This document shows positions 27,822 through 38,000 of a stretch of DNA of 64,000 nt, piece by piece. The DNA is taken from NCBI GenBank assembly GCA_045110285.1, contig JBGCGA010000003.1, positions 71,822 to 135,821 of the forward strand, in the 5' to 3' direction. The translations under genes and the position numbers were made by a program. The notes under the pieces are model-generated. The model saw nothing but the letters and a program-made list of their open reading frames with translations, ran no database searches and had not been told where the DNA came from. The DNA comes from Putridiphycobacter sp045110285 (GTDB taxonomy: Bacteria > Bacteroidota > Bacteroidia > Flavobacteriales_D > Crocinitomicaceae). Positions within the stretch are counted from its first letter, which is position 1. The number at the start of each line of letters is the position of its first letter.

Positions 27822-27853
27822 AAAAAAGGTGCTATGAAAATAGCACCTTTTTT
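27822..27853. terminator. Bidirectional terminator after the M43 pair
   Basis: AAAAAAGGTGCTA (27822-27834) and TAGCACCTTTTTT (27841-27853) form a perfect 13-bp stem with a 6-base loop and run into T tracts on both strands. It ends the metalloprotease operon and, on the other strand, the DUF2853 gene. Confidence 0.9.
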
Positions 27854-27870
27854 GTTTAAGTTTTATTTAA

Positions 27871-28212
27871 CTATTTGTAAGCACCAGCTTTACCAAAATG
27901 CTGAACTAATAAATAATAAAAAATTGCTCTGTATTTGTTCTTATTAGAACTCCCCATTGTATCAATTGCAGCAGCGATTCCTTTGTCTAAATCTGCGCTA
28001 TCTTTCATTCCCAATTTTCCAATTAAAAAGTTGTTTTTCACTGTTGCTAATTCCTTAGGGTCTGTTCCCGAAACCGTTGAAGAATCAGCATTATAGATTG
28101 AAGGTCCACATCCAATAACTACTTTTTCAAATAATGTCGAATCAACATTTTTAATACCTAATTTGTCCATTTCTTTATGGTACTTTTCAATAAGTTCTGC
28201 TCTTTTGCTCAT
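27871..28212 (-). CDS. DUF2853-family protein
   Basis: Small soluble protein of 113 residues. The pattern MSKRAELIEKYHKEMDKLGI, then VIGCGPSIYNADSSTVSGTDPKELATVKNNFL and ending FYYLLVQHFGKAGAY, matches DUF2853, a family of small helical proteins of unknown function found in Bacteroidota and Proteobacteria. No signal or membrane segment. It stands alone between the terminator and a divergent kinase gene, with a weak TATCTTTA element upstream on its own strand. Confidence 0.85.
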   Translation of the reverse strand: MSKRAELIEKYHKEMDKLGIKNVDSTLFEKVVIGCGPSIYNADSSTVSGTDPKELATVKNNFLIGKLGMKDSADLDKGIAAAIDTMGSSNKNKYRAIFYYLLVQHFGKAGAYK

Positions 28213-28337
28213 TTTAATTTTTTTTGAATAACTGGTTAAAGATAGTAATTATTATCAATTTTATAGCTCAACAAAACACGTAAATATACTCTATTGCGCC
28301 CACCACGTGCAGATAAATTTTGTTCAATAAGTTTTGA

Positions 28338-28345
28338 TAAATTTG
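28338..28345 (+). promoter_or_regulatory. Putative -7 box for the uridine-kinase-like gene
   Basis: TAAATTTG followed by CAG is an exact match to the Bacteroidota -7 consensus TAnnTTTG. It lies 22 bp before the ATG. A TTG at 28320-28322 is 15 bp upstream, closer than usual for the -33 element. Confidence 0.5.
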
Positions 28346-28367
28346 CAGAGGTACAAGTAAGTGATAA

Positions 28368-28985
28368 ATGAAGAATAAACAATTTGTAATAGGGATAACT
28401 GGAGGTAGTGGAGTCGGAAAAACTACATTGATAGATATATTGTACAAAACTTTTAAAGGTAAAATTACTACACTTTCGTTAGACAACTATTATAAGCCAA
28501 AAGAGTTGCAAATTAAGGATAAAAATGGAGTCATTAATTTTGATTTGCCCTCTGCTTTGTTTACTCAGGATTTGAAAGAAGATTTGAATGAGTTATTTAA
28601 TCAAAAAGCCATTAAACAGAAGGTTTATCATTTTAACCAACCACATAAAGTTGAAGAGTACAAAATAATTAAGCCTAAAGACATTTTAATTGTTGAGGGG
28701 TTGTTCGTGATGCACTATTCCTTTATCAGAAATAAGTTGGATTATTCTGTTTATTTATCTGTAGAAGAAGAAGTTCAGATGGACAGAAGATTAAAGAGAG
28801 ACGTTCAAGAAAGAAATTACGACAGAGATGAAGTTTTATACCAATGGAAAGAACATGTTCTTCCCGCTTACAAAAGCTATATTCAGCCATATAAAGATGT
28901 TGCAAATATTATCATTACTAATAATAAAAACTTTGATTCTAATATCGAAACCTTAATTGAAACAATTAAAAGAGAATTGAGCTAA
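28368..28985 (+). CDS. Uridine kinase-family P-loop kinase
   Basis: P-loop NTPase of 205 residues. Walker A is GITGGSGVGKTTLIDIL (about 9-25); SLDNYYKP (about 39-46) is the uridine kinase/phosphoribulokinase-type Asp loop; VEGLFVMHY (about 112-120) is the Walker B region; RRLKRDVQERNYDRDEVLYQW (about 142-162) is the lid. The family phosphorylates uridine or cytidine, but related members have other substrates, so udk is not assigned. Its stop lies 3 bp from the stop of the convergent T9SS gene, with no terminator between. Confidence 0.85.
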   Translation: MKNKQFVIGITGGSGVGKTTLIDILYKTFKGKITTLSLDNYYKPKELQIKDKNGVINFDLPSALFTQDLKEDLNELFNQKAIKQKVYHFNQPHKVEEYKIIKPKDILIVEGLFVMHYSFIRNKLDYSVYLSVEEEVQMDRRLKRDVQERNYDRDEVLYQWKEHVLPAYKSYIQPYKDVANIIITNNKNFDSNIETLIETIKRELS

Positions 28986-28988
28986 GTT

Positions 28989-31900
28989 CTAACGCAGTAA
29001 ACTCACATGTCCGATTAGGCTTTCGCGCTCTCCGTTTAAATCGACATAATGAATTTGCCATACATAGACGCCATCTTGTGCTAATTTACCACCATAATAG
29101 CCATCCCAAGCACCATCAATGTTTTCTGTTACAAAAACAACTTCTCCCCATCTATTATAAATAATCATTTCAAATTCAACAATATTATTTGTAACCGCTT
29201 TAAAAACATTATTATAATTGTTTCCATCAGGTGTAAATGCATTCGGCACATAAATTAAAGGACTGTAAAAAATGGATACCTCTTCTCGTGTTTTACAACC
29301 ATTATTGCTAGTCAGTTCTGCGGTATAATTAAAGTTTGTTGGCGGAAACACTTCGGTTTCAGGGCAAGTTGTGCAATTAATAAAATCTTTAGGAAACCAT
29401 TCAATCGTGCCGTTTCCTTCAGCCCAAATTGGTACTAAGTCACCTTCAACTGCATACACATCAGGCGATACTGTCAGCTTAGGTAGGTCAAATACATTTA
29501 CTCTAAAACCAATTGTATCAGTACATCCAATGTCATCACTCACTTCAACCGTATACCAAGTCGTTTTTGATGGTCTAACAGAAGTACTAGCCGATAGCGG
29601 ATTCGTTACCCTTACGGTAGGTGTCCAAGAATAAAATTCACCTCCGCCGGCCCACAAGCCGACTGGTTCAAATGGGCATACTGAGGTATCAGGTCTAATG
29701 GTAGGCATAACATCATTAACAATTACGGTAACACTGTCAGAATTTACACCACATGCATTTCCAAAACTCACAGAATATGTTGTAGTAACTTCTGGCCAAA
29801 CAGTCGGGTCGAATGAAGTCAAACTACTAATATTGTAATTGGGTTGCCAATTGTATACCGTTGCACCTGACGCAATTAATTGAGTTGTATTTCCTAAGCA
29901 TATTGTTTTGTCCCCCGGAAGGCTTGGTATCGGAAGGCCCAAATCGACTTGAACAAATACATAATTGGTGTCCAAACAACCATCAGGGGTTGTTACAAAT
30001 ACCTGATAAAGCGTATTGACAGGCGGACTTGCAGTGGGCGCTGCTATCGTTGAGTCATTTAGAGAATACCCAGGATTCCACAAATATGATCCACCCCCGC
30101 TAGCGGAAATTGGTACGTCATTGCCGATACAAATATTGGTATCCCCTTCGGCGTCTGTGATCACATCATATACCCAAACATCAACATTTAGAGTTGTTGA
30201 ACCACAAAAATCTGTAATTTCAACAGTAATTGAGGTATCAGAGTAAAGAATTCCGGTAGGAGATGACATAGCTGGATTATTAAATAATCCTGGTGGGCTC
30301 CATAAGTAGGTGTTTCCCCCTGTAGCTACCAATTCAATTTCTGTGCCTGGACATACTGTATCTTCAACAGCATAGGCATTATAAACAGGCAAGATAATCT
30401 CTACCTGCGTGTATGCCGTATCAGGTGTATAACAGCCATTACTGTCGGATACAATTAAAGTGACATCATAAATTCCAGGGCCAGGATATAAATGTGATGG
30501 CGCAAATGCCACTGCACTATCACCATCTCCAAAAAACCATGTAAAAGTGTTACCATTAACACTAGAATTAGTAAAATTGGTTGTGTTAGGAAGGCAAGTT
30601 ACTGCAACGGGAGCTCCAACAACTGCTTCTATTTTTGACAGATCAAAAACAAAAACTGCCATATTACAATTTGATGAGCCGTTTGTTGTTGAGTATGAAC
30701 CAGGAGTGGTTGGAAAAGTTCCTCCTGAGCAAGCAGCACAAACGGCATGAAATATTTTTCCTCCTTTTGAAAAACGACTAGTTCCTCCGTCAACATGATC
30801 GTTTGTTGATGCGGGGTCACCCATAAATGTGGCATATTTTAAATTAACCATGTCTTGGTCAAACAAAGCAAGGAAGAAATTACTGCCCGAAGTTGAACTT
30901 TGGTAAGCATCAAATGTAGTTGGGAATCCATTGGTAGTGCTTGATGCTGCACTGCCATTCGGAGGTAAATTAGTATTTCCACCCCAACCGGCCACATATA
31001 TTTCGTAACAATCACTTACTAAAAATGCTGTTGGAGAAATTTCTACATTTCCTGTGCTGGCGCCGAAAACAGACGACCATTCAGTAGCATTAAGGTCATT
31101 ATTTAATTTATGGATGAACTGACCACTATTTGGATTATTATATTTACCTGCCGTAACTGGATAGGCACCTTCTGTTTGACCATATACATAGACATCATCA
31201 CTCAAGTCTAATTGAACAAAATAGGATTGATCATAATCAGAAGTACCTATGTATGTTGCTTTAGGATTGGTATAGGTAGGTCCTTCCAGTTTTATCACAT
31301 ATCCGTCTGTGCTTCCTCCCATGTAATTAGAATTTAATTGCCCTGCGGTGAATGGAAAATTAGTACTGGTGGTACCTCCTGCCAAAAATAAATCTCCTGT
31401 TGAAGACAATTGAATTGAATTGCCAGATTCTAAACCACTTCCACCTACGTATGAGCTGTATATGATGTTTGAAAGTGTGTTATTCAGTTTTACAAAAATG
31501 GCATCTTGTGCGCCAGATAATATGGTGCTAAAGCCACCGACTATAGGGAAGTCATTTGATCCCGTTGTAGAACTTAAGAAAATTGTACCATTCGGACCTA
31601 CTATCACTTCTCCTCTTAACTGATCACCATAATTGTAAGATATGGCACTACCAGCAACCGTACCATTGGGATTTGATATTCCATCATTTGCTGAGCCTCC
31701 CAAATAAGTTCCATTTAAAATCGTACTTCCATTTGGATTAATTTTTAAAACAAATATATCAGTACCACCGTTAAAAAATATACCATCAACTAAGATGTTT
31801 GAGCCTCCTTGAAAGGTTGATTGGTATGCAGTAGATGCGACAGGGAAGTCCTGGGAAGCAGTTGCTCCCATTAGTACTATTTGATTTAAATCGTTAACGA

Positions 31901-32870
31901 TAACGCTATGTGGAGTTTCACTTTCATTTCCCCCAATGTATGTTGAAAAAAGAAGGCCAGATCCTGTTGCATTAAACTTCGAGATGCCAATATCTACTGG
32001 CCCACCCTGAAAACTGTTGTTTGCTAGTCCACCTTGAGTAGGATATCCAGCTCCAAATACAACTCCGGCAGCAATTGCTTGATCATTAATATCCGGGCAA
32101 GCCGTCATGCCCCAATTGTCAGCTGATGAGTTTGTATAAGATGAAAATAGCAAAACTGGATCGATTACCAGTGGAATAGCATGATCATAGTCGTTAGGCA
32201 ATTCAAATGAGAGAATATTTTCTTTGAGGACATAATGACACTCAACTTCTTTTTTTAAACCATTCACAATTTGATAAGCGTAGGGTTTTCCTTCTGTAAT
32301 TGTACCAAGACTTGTTGTGATTAAAACAGCTCCTTCTAAAATTTCAATAGATTCTTGTCCAGAATAACTAACTTGATATTTTGATACATCTGCACCCGGC
32401 GCAACAATAATATCGTATTTTAGTGTTTGATTTGCTTCGTATAAATTAAGGTCAATACCAGGGTAAAGTTCTACGTAATTTATTTGATTATAGAGTTTTA
32501 AATTTGAAACCCACCGAGTTGAATCATTGCCAAGAAAATAGTTTTCGTAATGTGGTGATGGCTTTAATTCAGTAAAGGTTGGAAGTAAATTACTACCGAT
32601 AAATTGAGTTTTAACAACGTGTTTTTTGAATGCTTCGTCTTCATGATGGGCTTCACCTTCATTGTGTGCATGCGTTAAGTCACCACCATTGTGAAACTGG
32701 TAGGTAAAACCACCATTCTCAAGAAACATTTCGCCCCCTGGAGTTTTTATTAGGTATTTAACATTATTATGCCATTGTCCTTTGTTAGGTTTTATCCATA
32801 TGTTTCCCTGAGCAACAACATGGGCTGCTGCTGACATCATGAGTAGGAATGGCATTAAATATTTGAACAT
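28989..32870 (-). CDS. Giant secreted T9SS type B protein with SBBP and PKD domains
   Basis: Cell-surface or secreted protein of 1293 residues. Signal peptide (MFKYLMPFLLMMSAAAHVVAQ), then an N-terminal DUF7948-like domain (about 24-240: IWIKPNKGQWHNNVKYLI, LYPGIDLNLYE), a central stretch of SBBP-like beta-propeller repeats (about 250-740), a PKD domain (about 755-830), several Ig-like repeats with P-T-A/S-SPPVNTLYQVFV-type ends, and a C-terminal gliding-motility-associated domain: IYVPNAFTPDGNNYNNVF near 1206, IYNRWGEVVF and AWDGYYGGKLAQDGVYVW. The ending is a type B T9SS signal. Possible adhesin; ligand unknown. Cotranscription with the SPOR-like gene upstream is possible. Confidence 0.9.
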   Translation of the reverse strand: MFKYLMPFLLMMSAAAHVVAQGNIWIKPNKGQWHNNVKYLIKTPGGEMFLENGGFTYQFHNGGDLTHAHNEGEAHHEDEAFKKHVVKTQFIGSNLLPTFTELKPSPHYENYFLGNDSTRWVSNLKLYNQINYVELYPGIDLNLYEANQTLKYDIIVAPGADVSKYQVSYSGQESIEILEGAVLITTSLGTITEGKPYAYQIVNGLKKEVECHYVLKENILSFELPNDYDHAIPLVIDPVLLFSSYTNSSADNWGMTACPDINDQAIAAGVVFGAGYPTQGGLANNSFQGGPVDIGISKFNATGSGLLFSTYIGGNESETPHSVIVNDLNQIVLMGATASQDFPVASTAYQSTFQGGSNILVDGIFFNGGTDIFVLKINPNGSTILNGTYLGGSANDGISNPNGTVAGSAISYNYGDQLRGEVIVGPNGTIFLSSTTGSNDFPIVGGFSTILSGAQDAIFVKLNNTLSNIIYSSYVGGSGLESGNSIQLSSTGDLFLAGGTTSTNFPFTAGQLNSNYMGGSTDGYVIKLEGPTYTNPKATYIGTSDYDQSYFVQLDLSDDVYVYGQTEGAYPVTAGKYNNPNSGQFIHKLNNDLNATEWSSVFGASTGNVEISPTAFLVSDCYEIYVAGWGGNTNLPPNGSAASSTTNGFPTTFDAYQSSTSGSNFFLALFDQDMVNLKYATFMGDPASTNDHVDGGTSRFSKGGKIFHAVCAACSGGTFPTTPGSYSTTNGSSNCNMAVFVFDLSKIEAVVGAPVAVTCLPNTTNFTNSSVNGNTFTWFFGDGDSAVAFAPSHLYPGPGIYDVTLIVSDSNGCYTPDTAYTQVEIILPVYNAYAVEDTVCPGTEIELVATGGNTYLWSPPGLFNNPAMSSPTGILYSDTSITVEITDFCGSTTLNVDVWVYDVITDAEGDTNICIGNDVPISASGGGSYLWNPGYSLNDSTIAAPTASPPVNTLYQVFVTTPDGCLDTNYVFVQVDLGLPIPSLPGDKTICLGNTTQLIASGATVYNWQPNYNISSLTSFDPTVWPEVTTTYSVSFGNACGVNSDSVTVIVNDVMPTIRPDTSVCPFEPVGLWAGGGEFYSWTPTVRVTNPLSASTSVRPSKTTWYTVEVSDDIGCTDTIGFRVNVFDLPKLTVSPDVYAVEGDLVPIWAEGNGTIEWFPKDFINCTTCPETEVFPPTNFNYTAELTSNNGCKTREEVSIFYSPLIYVPNAFTPDGNNYNNVFKAVTNNIVEFEMIIYNRWGEVVFVTENIDGAWDGYYGGKLAQDGVYVWQIHYVDLNGERESLIGHVSLLR

Positions 32871-32918
32871 AGTATTCCCTCTGGTTTATAGAGACGCAAT
32901 CAAGGCCAAACAGGTTGT

Positions 32919-33407
32919 CTAATCTGCTGGACTTTTTATTGTTGGTAATTCTATATGATCTTTAATTATTATGCAAGTAGGATATTTGTCGAGTAATTCT
33001 TGCTTTAATTTCTCGGCCTCCAATTTAGTTCTAAAGTTACCAACTCTCACTCTATAATTTGGAGCTAAATAATCTAAATACGCCTTGTGCTCTGTGTGTT
33101 GCGAAATGAAATTCGCCTTCTGACCTAAAGCAGTGGTTTTATTTTCATTAAAATATATTTGTACACGAAATCCATCTATTCTAACTTTACTGGGATCATC
33201 CTTGTGTTTTCCTACAAATTCATTCACCTCATCCAGTTCCACACTTTTCTTGTAAGTTATCTTTCCAGGCTCTTGATTATCAAAATTTAAAGTAGGGATA
33301 GAATCCTTTATATTAACGGTGTCATTTGCTGGAAATGATAAAGTTTTGTCTTGAGAAAAACTGATGTGCGAAAGCACTATAGTAAGTATACAAATTGCTG
33401 TTTTCAT
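32919..33407 (-). CDS. SPOR-like domain periplasmic protein
   Basis: The 162-residue protein starts with a signal peptide (MKTAICILTIVLSHISFS). The C-terminal half resembles a SPOR domain: VRIDGFRVQIYFNENKTTALGQKANFISQ (about 74-102) and YRVRVGNFRTKLEAEKLKQELLDKYP (about 116-141), the strand-helix pattern that binds denuded peptidoglycan. The frame is open 54 bp further upstream, but ATG at 33407 begins the leader. It is divergent from the ActA operon and shares its control region, and lies 48 bp before the giant T9SS gene. Confidence 0.8.
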   Translation of the reverse strand: MKTAICILTIVLSHISFSQDKTLSFPANDTVNIKDSIPTLNFDNQEPGKITYKKSVELDEVNEFVGKHKDDPSKVRIDGFRVQIYFNENKTTALGQKANFISQHTEHKAYLDYLAPNYRVRVGNFRTKLEAEKLKQELLDKYPTCIIIKDHIELPTIKSPAD

Positions 33408-33420
33408 AATGGAATTTCTA

Positions 33421-33428
33421 CAAATGTA
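33421..33428 (-). promoter_or_regulatory. Putative -7 box for the SPOR-like gene
   Basis: On the minus strand the bases read TACATTTG, an exact match to TAnnTTTG. The ATG follows 13 bp later, giving a very short leader. No matching -33 TTG is seen. Confidence 0.35.
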
Positions 33429-33474
33429 ATGTTTTTTAAAATACATCATTTTTCGTGCCACAGAAGTGCTTGAG

Positions 33475-33493
33475 GTTTCAATATTTTTGAAAC
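33475..33493. repeat. Inverted repeat in the divergent SPOR/ActA control region
   Basis: GTTTCAA (33475-33481) and TTGAAAC (33487-33493) form 7-bp arms with a 5-base spacer. It lies 21 bp from the longer palindrome at 33514-33538. It could be part of the same regulatory region or chance in AT-rich DNA. Confidence 0.4.
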
Positions 33494-33513
33494 TTATTAT
33501 TTCCTAAAATAAT

Positions 33514-33538
33514 TTAATTTAGAATCATTCTAAATTAA
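33514..33538. promoter_or_regulatory. Perfect 25-bp palindrome, Fur-family-like operator
   Basis: The 12-bp arm TTAATTTAGAAT is followed by one C and its exact reverse complement. The core is TTTAGAA-TCA-TTCTAAA, the layout of Fur-family operators (7-1-7) and, from memory, an exact match to the consensus of the iron control element bound by rhizobial Irr. It is about midway between the divergent SPOR-like gene (start 33407) and actA (start 33649), so it could control either. The binding protein is not in this window. Confidence 0.55.
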
Positions 33539-33591
33539 TATTCAACCATTCAAAAAAAGCATCAAATATTAGCTTAACATGGCTATTGTTA

Positions 33592-33599
33592 TAATTTTG
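33592..33599 (+). promoter_or_regulatory. Putative -7 box of the alternative complex III operon
   Basis: TAATTTTG matches the Bacteroidota -7 consensus TAnnTTTG exactly. It lies 49 bp upstream of the actA ATG, so the leader would be about 43 nucleotides. The -33 region (about 33569-33572, TTAG) is poor. The palindrome centre lies about 80 bp upstream of the presumed start point. Confidence 0.5.
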
Positions 33600-33648
33600 T
33601 GGTCACTTAGGTAAAAATTAAGTCATTAAAAGCATTAAAATTTCGCCA

Positions 33649-34989
33649 ATGAAATTATCAAATAGACTAAAAATTAACAACTTAAAAACGATTGCAATCG
33701 TTATAACGCTCCTGTTTTCTTTTGGAAATTCTGCTTTTTCGCAGGATGCTGCAGCAGGTGAAAAAGTGTTTAAAGCAAACTGTGCCGCGTGTCATAAAAT
33801 AGATAAAAAGTTGGTTGGTCCAGCTTTGCAAGGCATGACTGAAAGATGGGAAGAAAACTCATCAATTGAAAACATGTATAAGTGGATTAAAAATTCTACT
33901 GCATATGCGAAATCATCAGGCGATTCTTATGCCAAAGGTTTAATTTCTGAATACAATGGAAGTATTATGCCAGCACAGGCAGTTTCGGATGAGGACATTA
34001 CCAATTTGATTGAATATGTGAATACTTACACTCCACCTGTTGCTGCAGGAGGTGAAGCTGTTGATCCGGGAATGGTAACGGCCGCTCCTCAAGAAGCTTC
34101 AAGTTGGCTATGGTGGGTGATTGCAGGCTTACTCCTAGTGGTAATTATTGCTGTTTCGGGTGTGAGTAAAGATTTAAAAAATGCTGAATTAGATAAAGAA
34201 GGAAAACCAATGAATCCTGATGAGTCATTCTTTACAACTAGTAGAAGATGGCTATGGCAAAACTTTAATGTTGTTTTCTTTTTTGCATTTGTGTCGTTAA
34301 TTGGCTTACTAACTCTTGGCTTCAATGATCTTCAGCAAATTGGAGTATATGAAAACTACAGCCCAGATCAACCGATTAAGTATTCACACAAGACTCATGC
34401 AGGAAAATTAGGAATTGAGTGTAAATACTGCCATAATTCTGTAGAAAAATCAAAGTCAGCAGGTATTCCAACTGTGAATGTTTGTATGAATTGTCATAAA
34501 GCAATTGGTGAAGGACCGGAGTATGGAACTACTGAAATTCAAAAAATTTATGATGCAGCTGGATTTGATGGTGATGTACTCGAGTATACAGGAGAAACAG
34601 ATCCAATCAGATGGGTAAAGGTTCATAACCTACCAGACCATGTATATTTCAATCACTCACAACACGTAAAAGTGGGCGGTTTAGATTGTAAACAATGTCA
34701 TGGTGACATGACAAAAGAAACGGTTGGAAGAGTAATGCCTATTGAAGAATTGAATGCTCTTGAAGAAAACAAGATTAAATTTACACGTCCGACTATGACA
34801 ATGGGCTGGTGTATTGAATGTCATGGTGAAAAGGAAATTGATATTCAGTCAGCTGATAAAGGCACATACTATAACGAGATTCATAACCGATTATTAACAG
34901 ACAAAGTAACCTATCAAAAGTACAAAGAGGATGGCAAGGTAACGGTAGCGGAACTTGGCGGATGGGAATGTGCAAAATGTCATTATTAA
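33649..34989 (+). CDS. actA: ActA: multiheme cytochrome c subunit of alternative complex III
   Basis: Periplasmic heme-carrying subunit that takes electrons from ActB. The 446 residues contain a signal peptide (cleavage after NSAFSQ, about 32), an N-terminal monoheme cytochrome c domain (CAACH, about 44-48), two membrane helices (about 151-170 and 200-225), and a C-terminal multiheme part with CKYCH, CMNCH, CKQCH, CIECH and CAKCH. That makes six CxxCH heme sites; the last one, CAKCHY, is at the extreme C-terminus. It is the first gene of act-cox, with actB 23 bp downstream. Confidence 0.92.
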   Translation: MKLSNRLKINNLKTIAIVITLLFSFGNSAFSQDAAAGEKVFKANCAACHKIDKKLVGPALQGMTERWEENSSIENMYKWIKNSTAYAKSSGDSYAKGLISEYNGSIMPAQAVSDEDITNLIEYVNTYTPPVAAGGEAVDPGMVTAAPQEASSWLWWVIAGLLLVVIIAVSGVSKDLKNAELDKEGKPMNPDESFFTTSRRWLWQNFNVVFFFAFVSLIGLLTLGFNDLQQIGVYENYSPDQPIKYSHKTHAGKLGIECKYCHNSVEKSKSAGIPTVNVCMNCHKAIGEGPEYGTTEIQKIYDAAGFDGDVLEYTGETDPIRWVKVHNLPDHVYFNHSQHVKVGGLDCKQCHGDMTKETVGRVMPIEELNALEENKIKFTRPTMTMGWCIECHGEKEIDIQSADKGTYYNEIHNRLLTDKVTYQKYKEDGKVTVAELGGWECAKCHY

Positions 34990-35012
34990 TACTGATTTTA
35001 GGCTAATAGAAT

Positions 35013-38000
35013 ATGGAAACAAATAAAAAATATTGGAAAGGGCTTGAAGAGTTTCATGAAACACCGGAATTCTTGGAAAGTACCAAAAGTGAATTTCCAG
35101 AGGAATTAAGTGTTGACGAATTTTTGTCTGACAAAAGTTTAGATGAAAGCTCAACAAGCAGAAGAGATTTCTTAAAATTTTTAGGATTCAGTGTTGCAGC
35201 AGCTACATTAGCAGCTTGTGATGCACCAGTAATTAAAGCAGTGCCTTATGTAGTAAAACCTGAGCAAATTACGCCTGGAATGCCAACTTGGTATGCATCT
35301 TCATATTATGACGGGTCAACATTTGCTAATATTTTAGTAAAGACAAGGGAAGGTCGTCCAATTTTTATAAAAGGTAATAAGCATCTATCTACTTATAGTA
35401 GCAGTGCTAACCCTAGAGTTATAGCATCTGTCTTATCATTGTATGACGGAGAGAGGCTGCAAAAGCCTGTAGTAAAAGGTCAAGAAACAGATTGGACGCT
35501 TGTAGACACTAATGTTAAGTCGAAATTGAAAAGTATTTCGGAAAAAGGGGGTAAAATTGTTCTTCTTTCAGGAACAGAAATTAGTCCTTCAACTTTATCT
35601 GTAATACAAGAGTTTAAAAAAACATACGGTAACTCAAATGCTATATCAGAAATTGATCAGGAAGATATTCCTTCAGCAAATGACGTAGTAAGCCATATTC
35701 AATATGATGCAGTGTCATATGCTGGTATTAGAAAAGCAAACGAATCTTCATTTGGAAAAGCAGTAATACCTGATTATGATTTTTCTAAGGCGAAAGTAAT
35801 AGTGAGTGTAGCAGCTGATTTTATGAATTCTTGGCTAATGTCCAATGAATATGCAGCCCAATATGCAGTAAGAAGAAATCCTGATGGTGAGTGGATGAAT
35901 AAGCACTTCCATTTCGAGGCAAATATGTCAGTTACGGGATCGAATGCTGATGTTAGAGGAATGGTGAAGCCATCTCACCAGCCAGCTGTTCTTTCAATAT
36001 TACATAAAGAAATTGTAGGCTCTCCTTTAGCGGGGATTGATACTTCAGTATTAAATGCTGCAGTAACTAAAAAAATCAAGGCAGCAGCAAAAGCGCTAAA
36101 AGCCAATGCTGGACAAAGCTTATTAGTTGCTGGTGCTAGTCACGAAGCTTTTCAAACTGTTGTTAATGCAATAAATGCTAAGTTAAATAACTACACATCA
36201 ACAATCAACTTGTCTAACGGAGTTAATCTATTTAATTCAGAAGATGATAAAATGACTGCTCTCGTTAAAGATATGAATGCAGGAAAAATTGATGCGGTAA
36301 TCATGTGGAACACAAATCCAGTTTATTCACATGCAAATTCTGCAGATTTTAAAACTGGTTTAGCAAAAGTAGGATTATCAGTTTCAATTTCTGAATATGC
36401 AGATGAAACAGCTTCGCTTTGCAATTACCAATTGGCGGCCAGTCATCCATTAGAAGTATGGAATGATTTCAGTCCTAAAATAGATACTTATACAATTGCA
36501 CAGCCGACTATACGCCCGTTATTTGATACGCGTTCGGCTGGTGAATCATTAATGATTTGGGCTGGATTGGCTACACACATAGGAAGAGAAAGCACAAATT
36601 ATCACGATTATATCAAATCAGTTTGGCAAAAGTATGGCTATACTGCCGATTCTAAATTTGCAACTTTTGACGCATATTGGGCTGACGTAGTAAGAAACAG
36701 CGTTTCTGCTCCAGATATTATTCCTGTAGAGGCAGTATCGTTTTCTGGCAATACAGCAGCAGCGGCAAAAGTAATGTCAAAAATTAAGTCTTCTGACTGG
36801 GAAATTACTTTATATCAAAAATCATCAATTGGTGATGGTAAAATGGCAGGTAACCCGTGGTTGCAAGAAATGCCAGACTCAGTTTCAAAAGTGACTTGGG
36901 ACAATTATATTACCATGTCTCCAACAGATATGGAAGATCAAGGATATAGTGCTGAACTAGGTCAAGAGAGTCCATCAAATGTTGCTAATGTAACAGTTAA
37001 TGGTCAATCTATTGAACTACCAGTTTTCCCTCAGCCTGGTCAAGCACACGGTACCTTAGGTATAGCTTTAGGATATGGTAGAGGAGCAAATGGTGAAGCT
37101 ATTGGAAAAGCTGCTTACCAAACCAATCAGCTAGGTTCTTCTAAAAAAGGTCCTAACGGAGGTAAGCAATCTATTGGCGCTAACGTATTTGGATGGTTGA
37201 ACGAAACATTTGCAGTTCAAGGTGCTGAAATTAGCAAAACTGAATCCGTTTACAATTTAGCTTGTACGCAAACACACGCAACTGTAATGGGTCGTAATTC
37301 AATTGTAAAAGAAACGACTTTAGACATTTATAAAACAAAAGATTCTTCGGCATATAACCACAGACATGTTTTACATTCTGGTTGGAATCATGACGAAAAA
37401 CCTGTAACTGATTACAACCTATGGGATGACCATCCTGTAGAAAATGTTGGGCACAGATGGGCAATGACAATTGATTTGAACGCATGTAATGGTTGTGGTA
37501 CTTGTTTAATTGCTTGTCAGTCTGAAAACAATGTTCCAGTTGTCGGCAAAGATGAGATTAGAAGAGGAAGAGAAATGCATTGGTTAAGAATTGACCGCTA
37601 TTATGCATCAGATATTGAACCAGCAGTAGGTACAAAAGGTGAAGCTTATAAAGAAGAAGGATTTGCAGGGTTACAAGATCCAGCAGATGCACCTTCTGTT
37701 GTGCATATGCCAATGATGTGTCACCACTGTAATCATGCTCCGTGTGAAACAGTTTGTCCTGTAGCAGCTACAACTCATTCAAACGAAGGTTTAAACATGA
37801 TGACTTACAACAGATGTATCGGTACTAGATATTGTGGAAATAACTGCCCATATAAAGTACGTCGATTCAACTGGTTTGATTATCCATCATACAGAAAATT
37901 CACAGAGGTGAATCCGGCGCAAGACGATTTAGGTCGTATGGTATTGAATCCTGATGTCGTTGTTAGAACAAGAGGTGTAATGGAAAAATGTTCATTCTGT

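Noticed and set aside
28241..28256. Near-palindrome GATAGTAATTATTATC between DUF2853 and the uridine-kinase-like gene
   Set aside because: One mismatch, all AT-rich, and no second copy; likely chance.
28989..32870. Several plus-strand ORFs inside the giant T9SS gene
   Set aside because: They are opposite-strand shadows with no start-site or domain support; the minus-strand frame has clear SBBP, PKD and gliding C-terminal domains.
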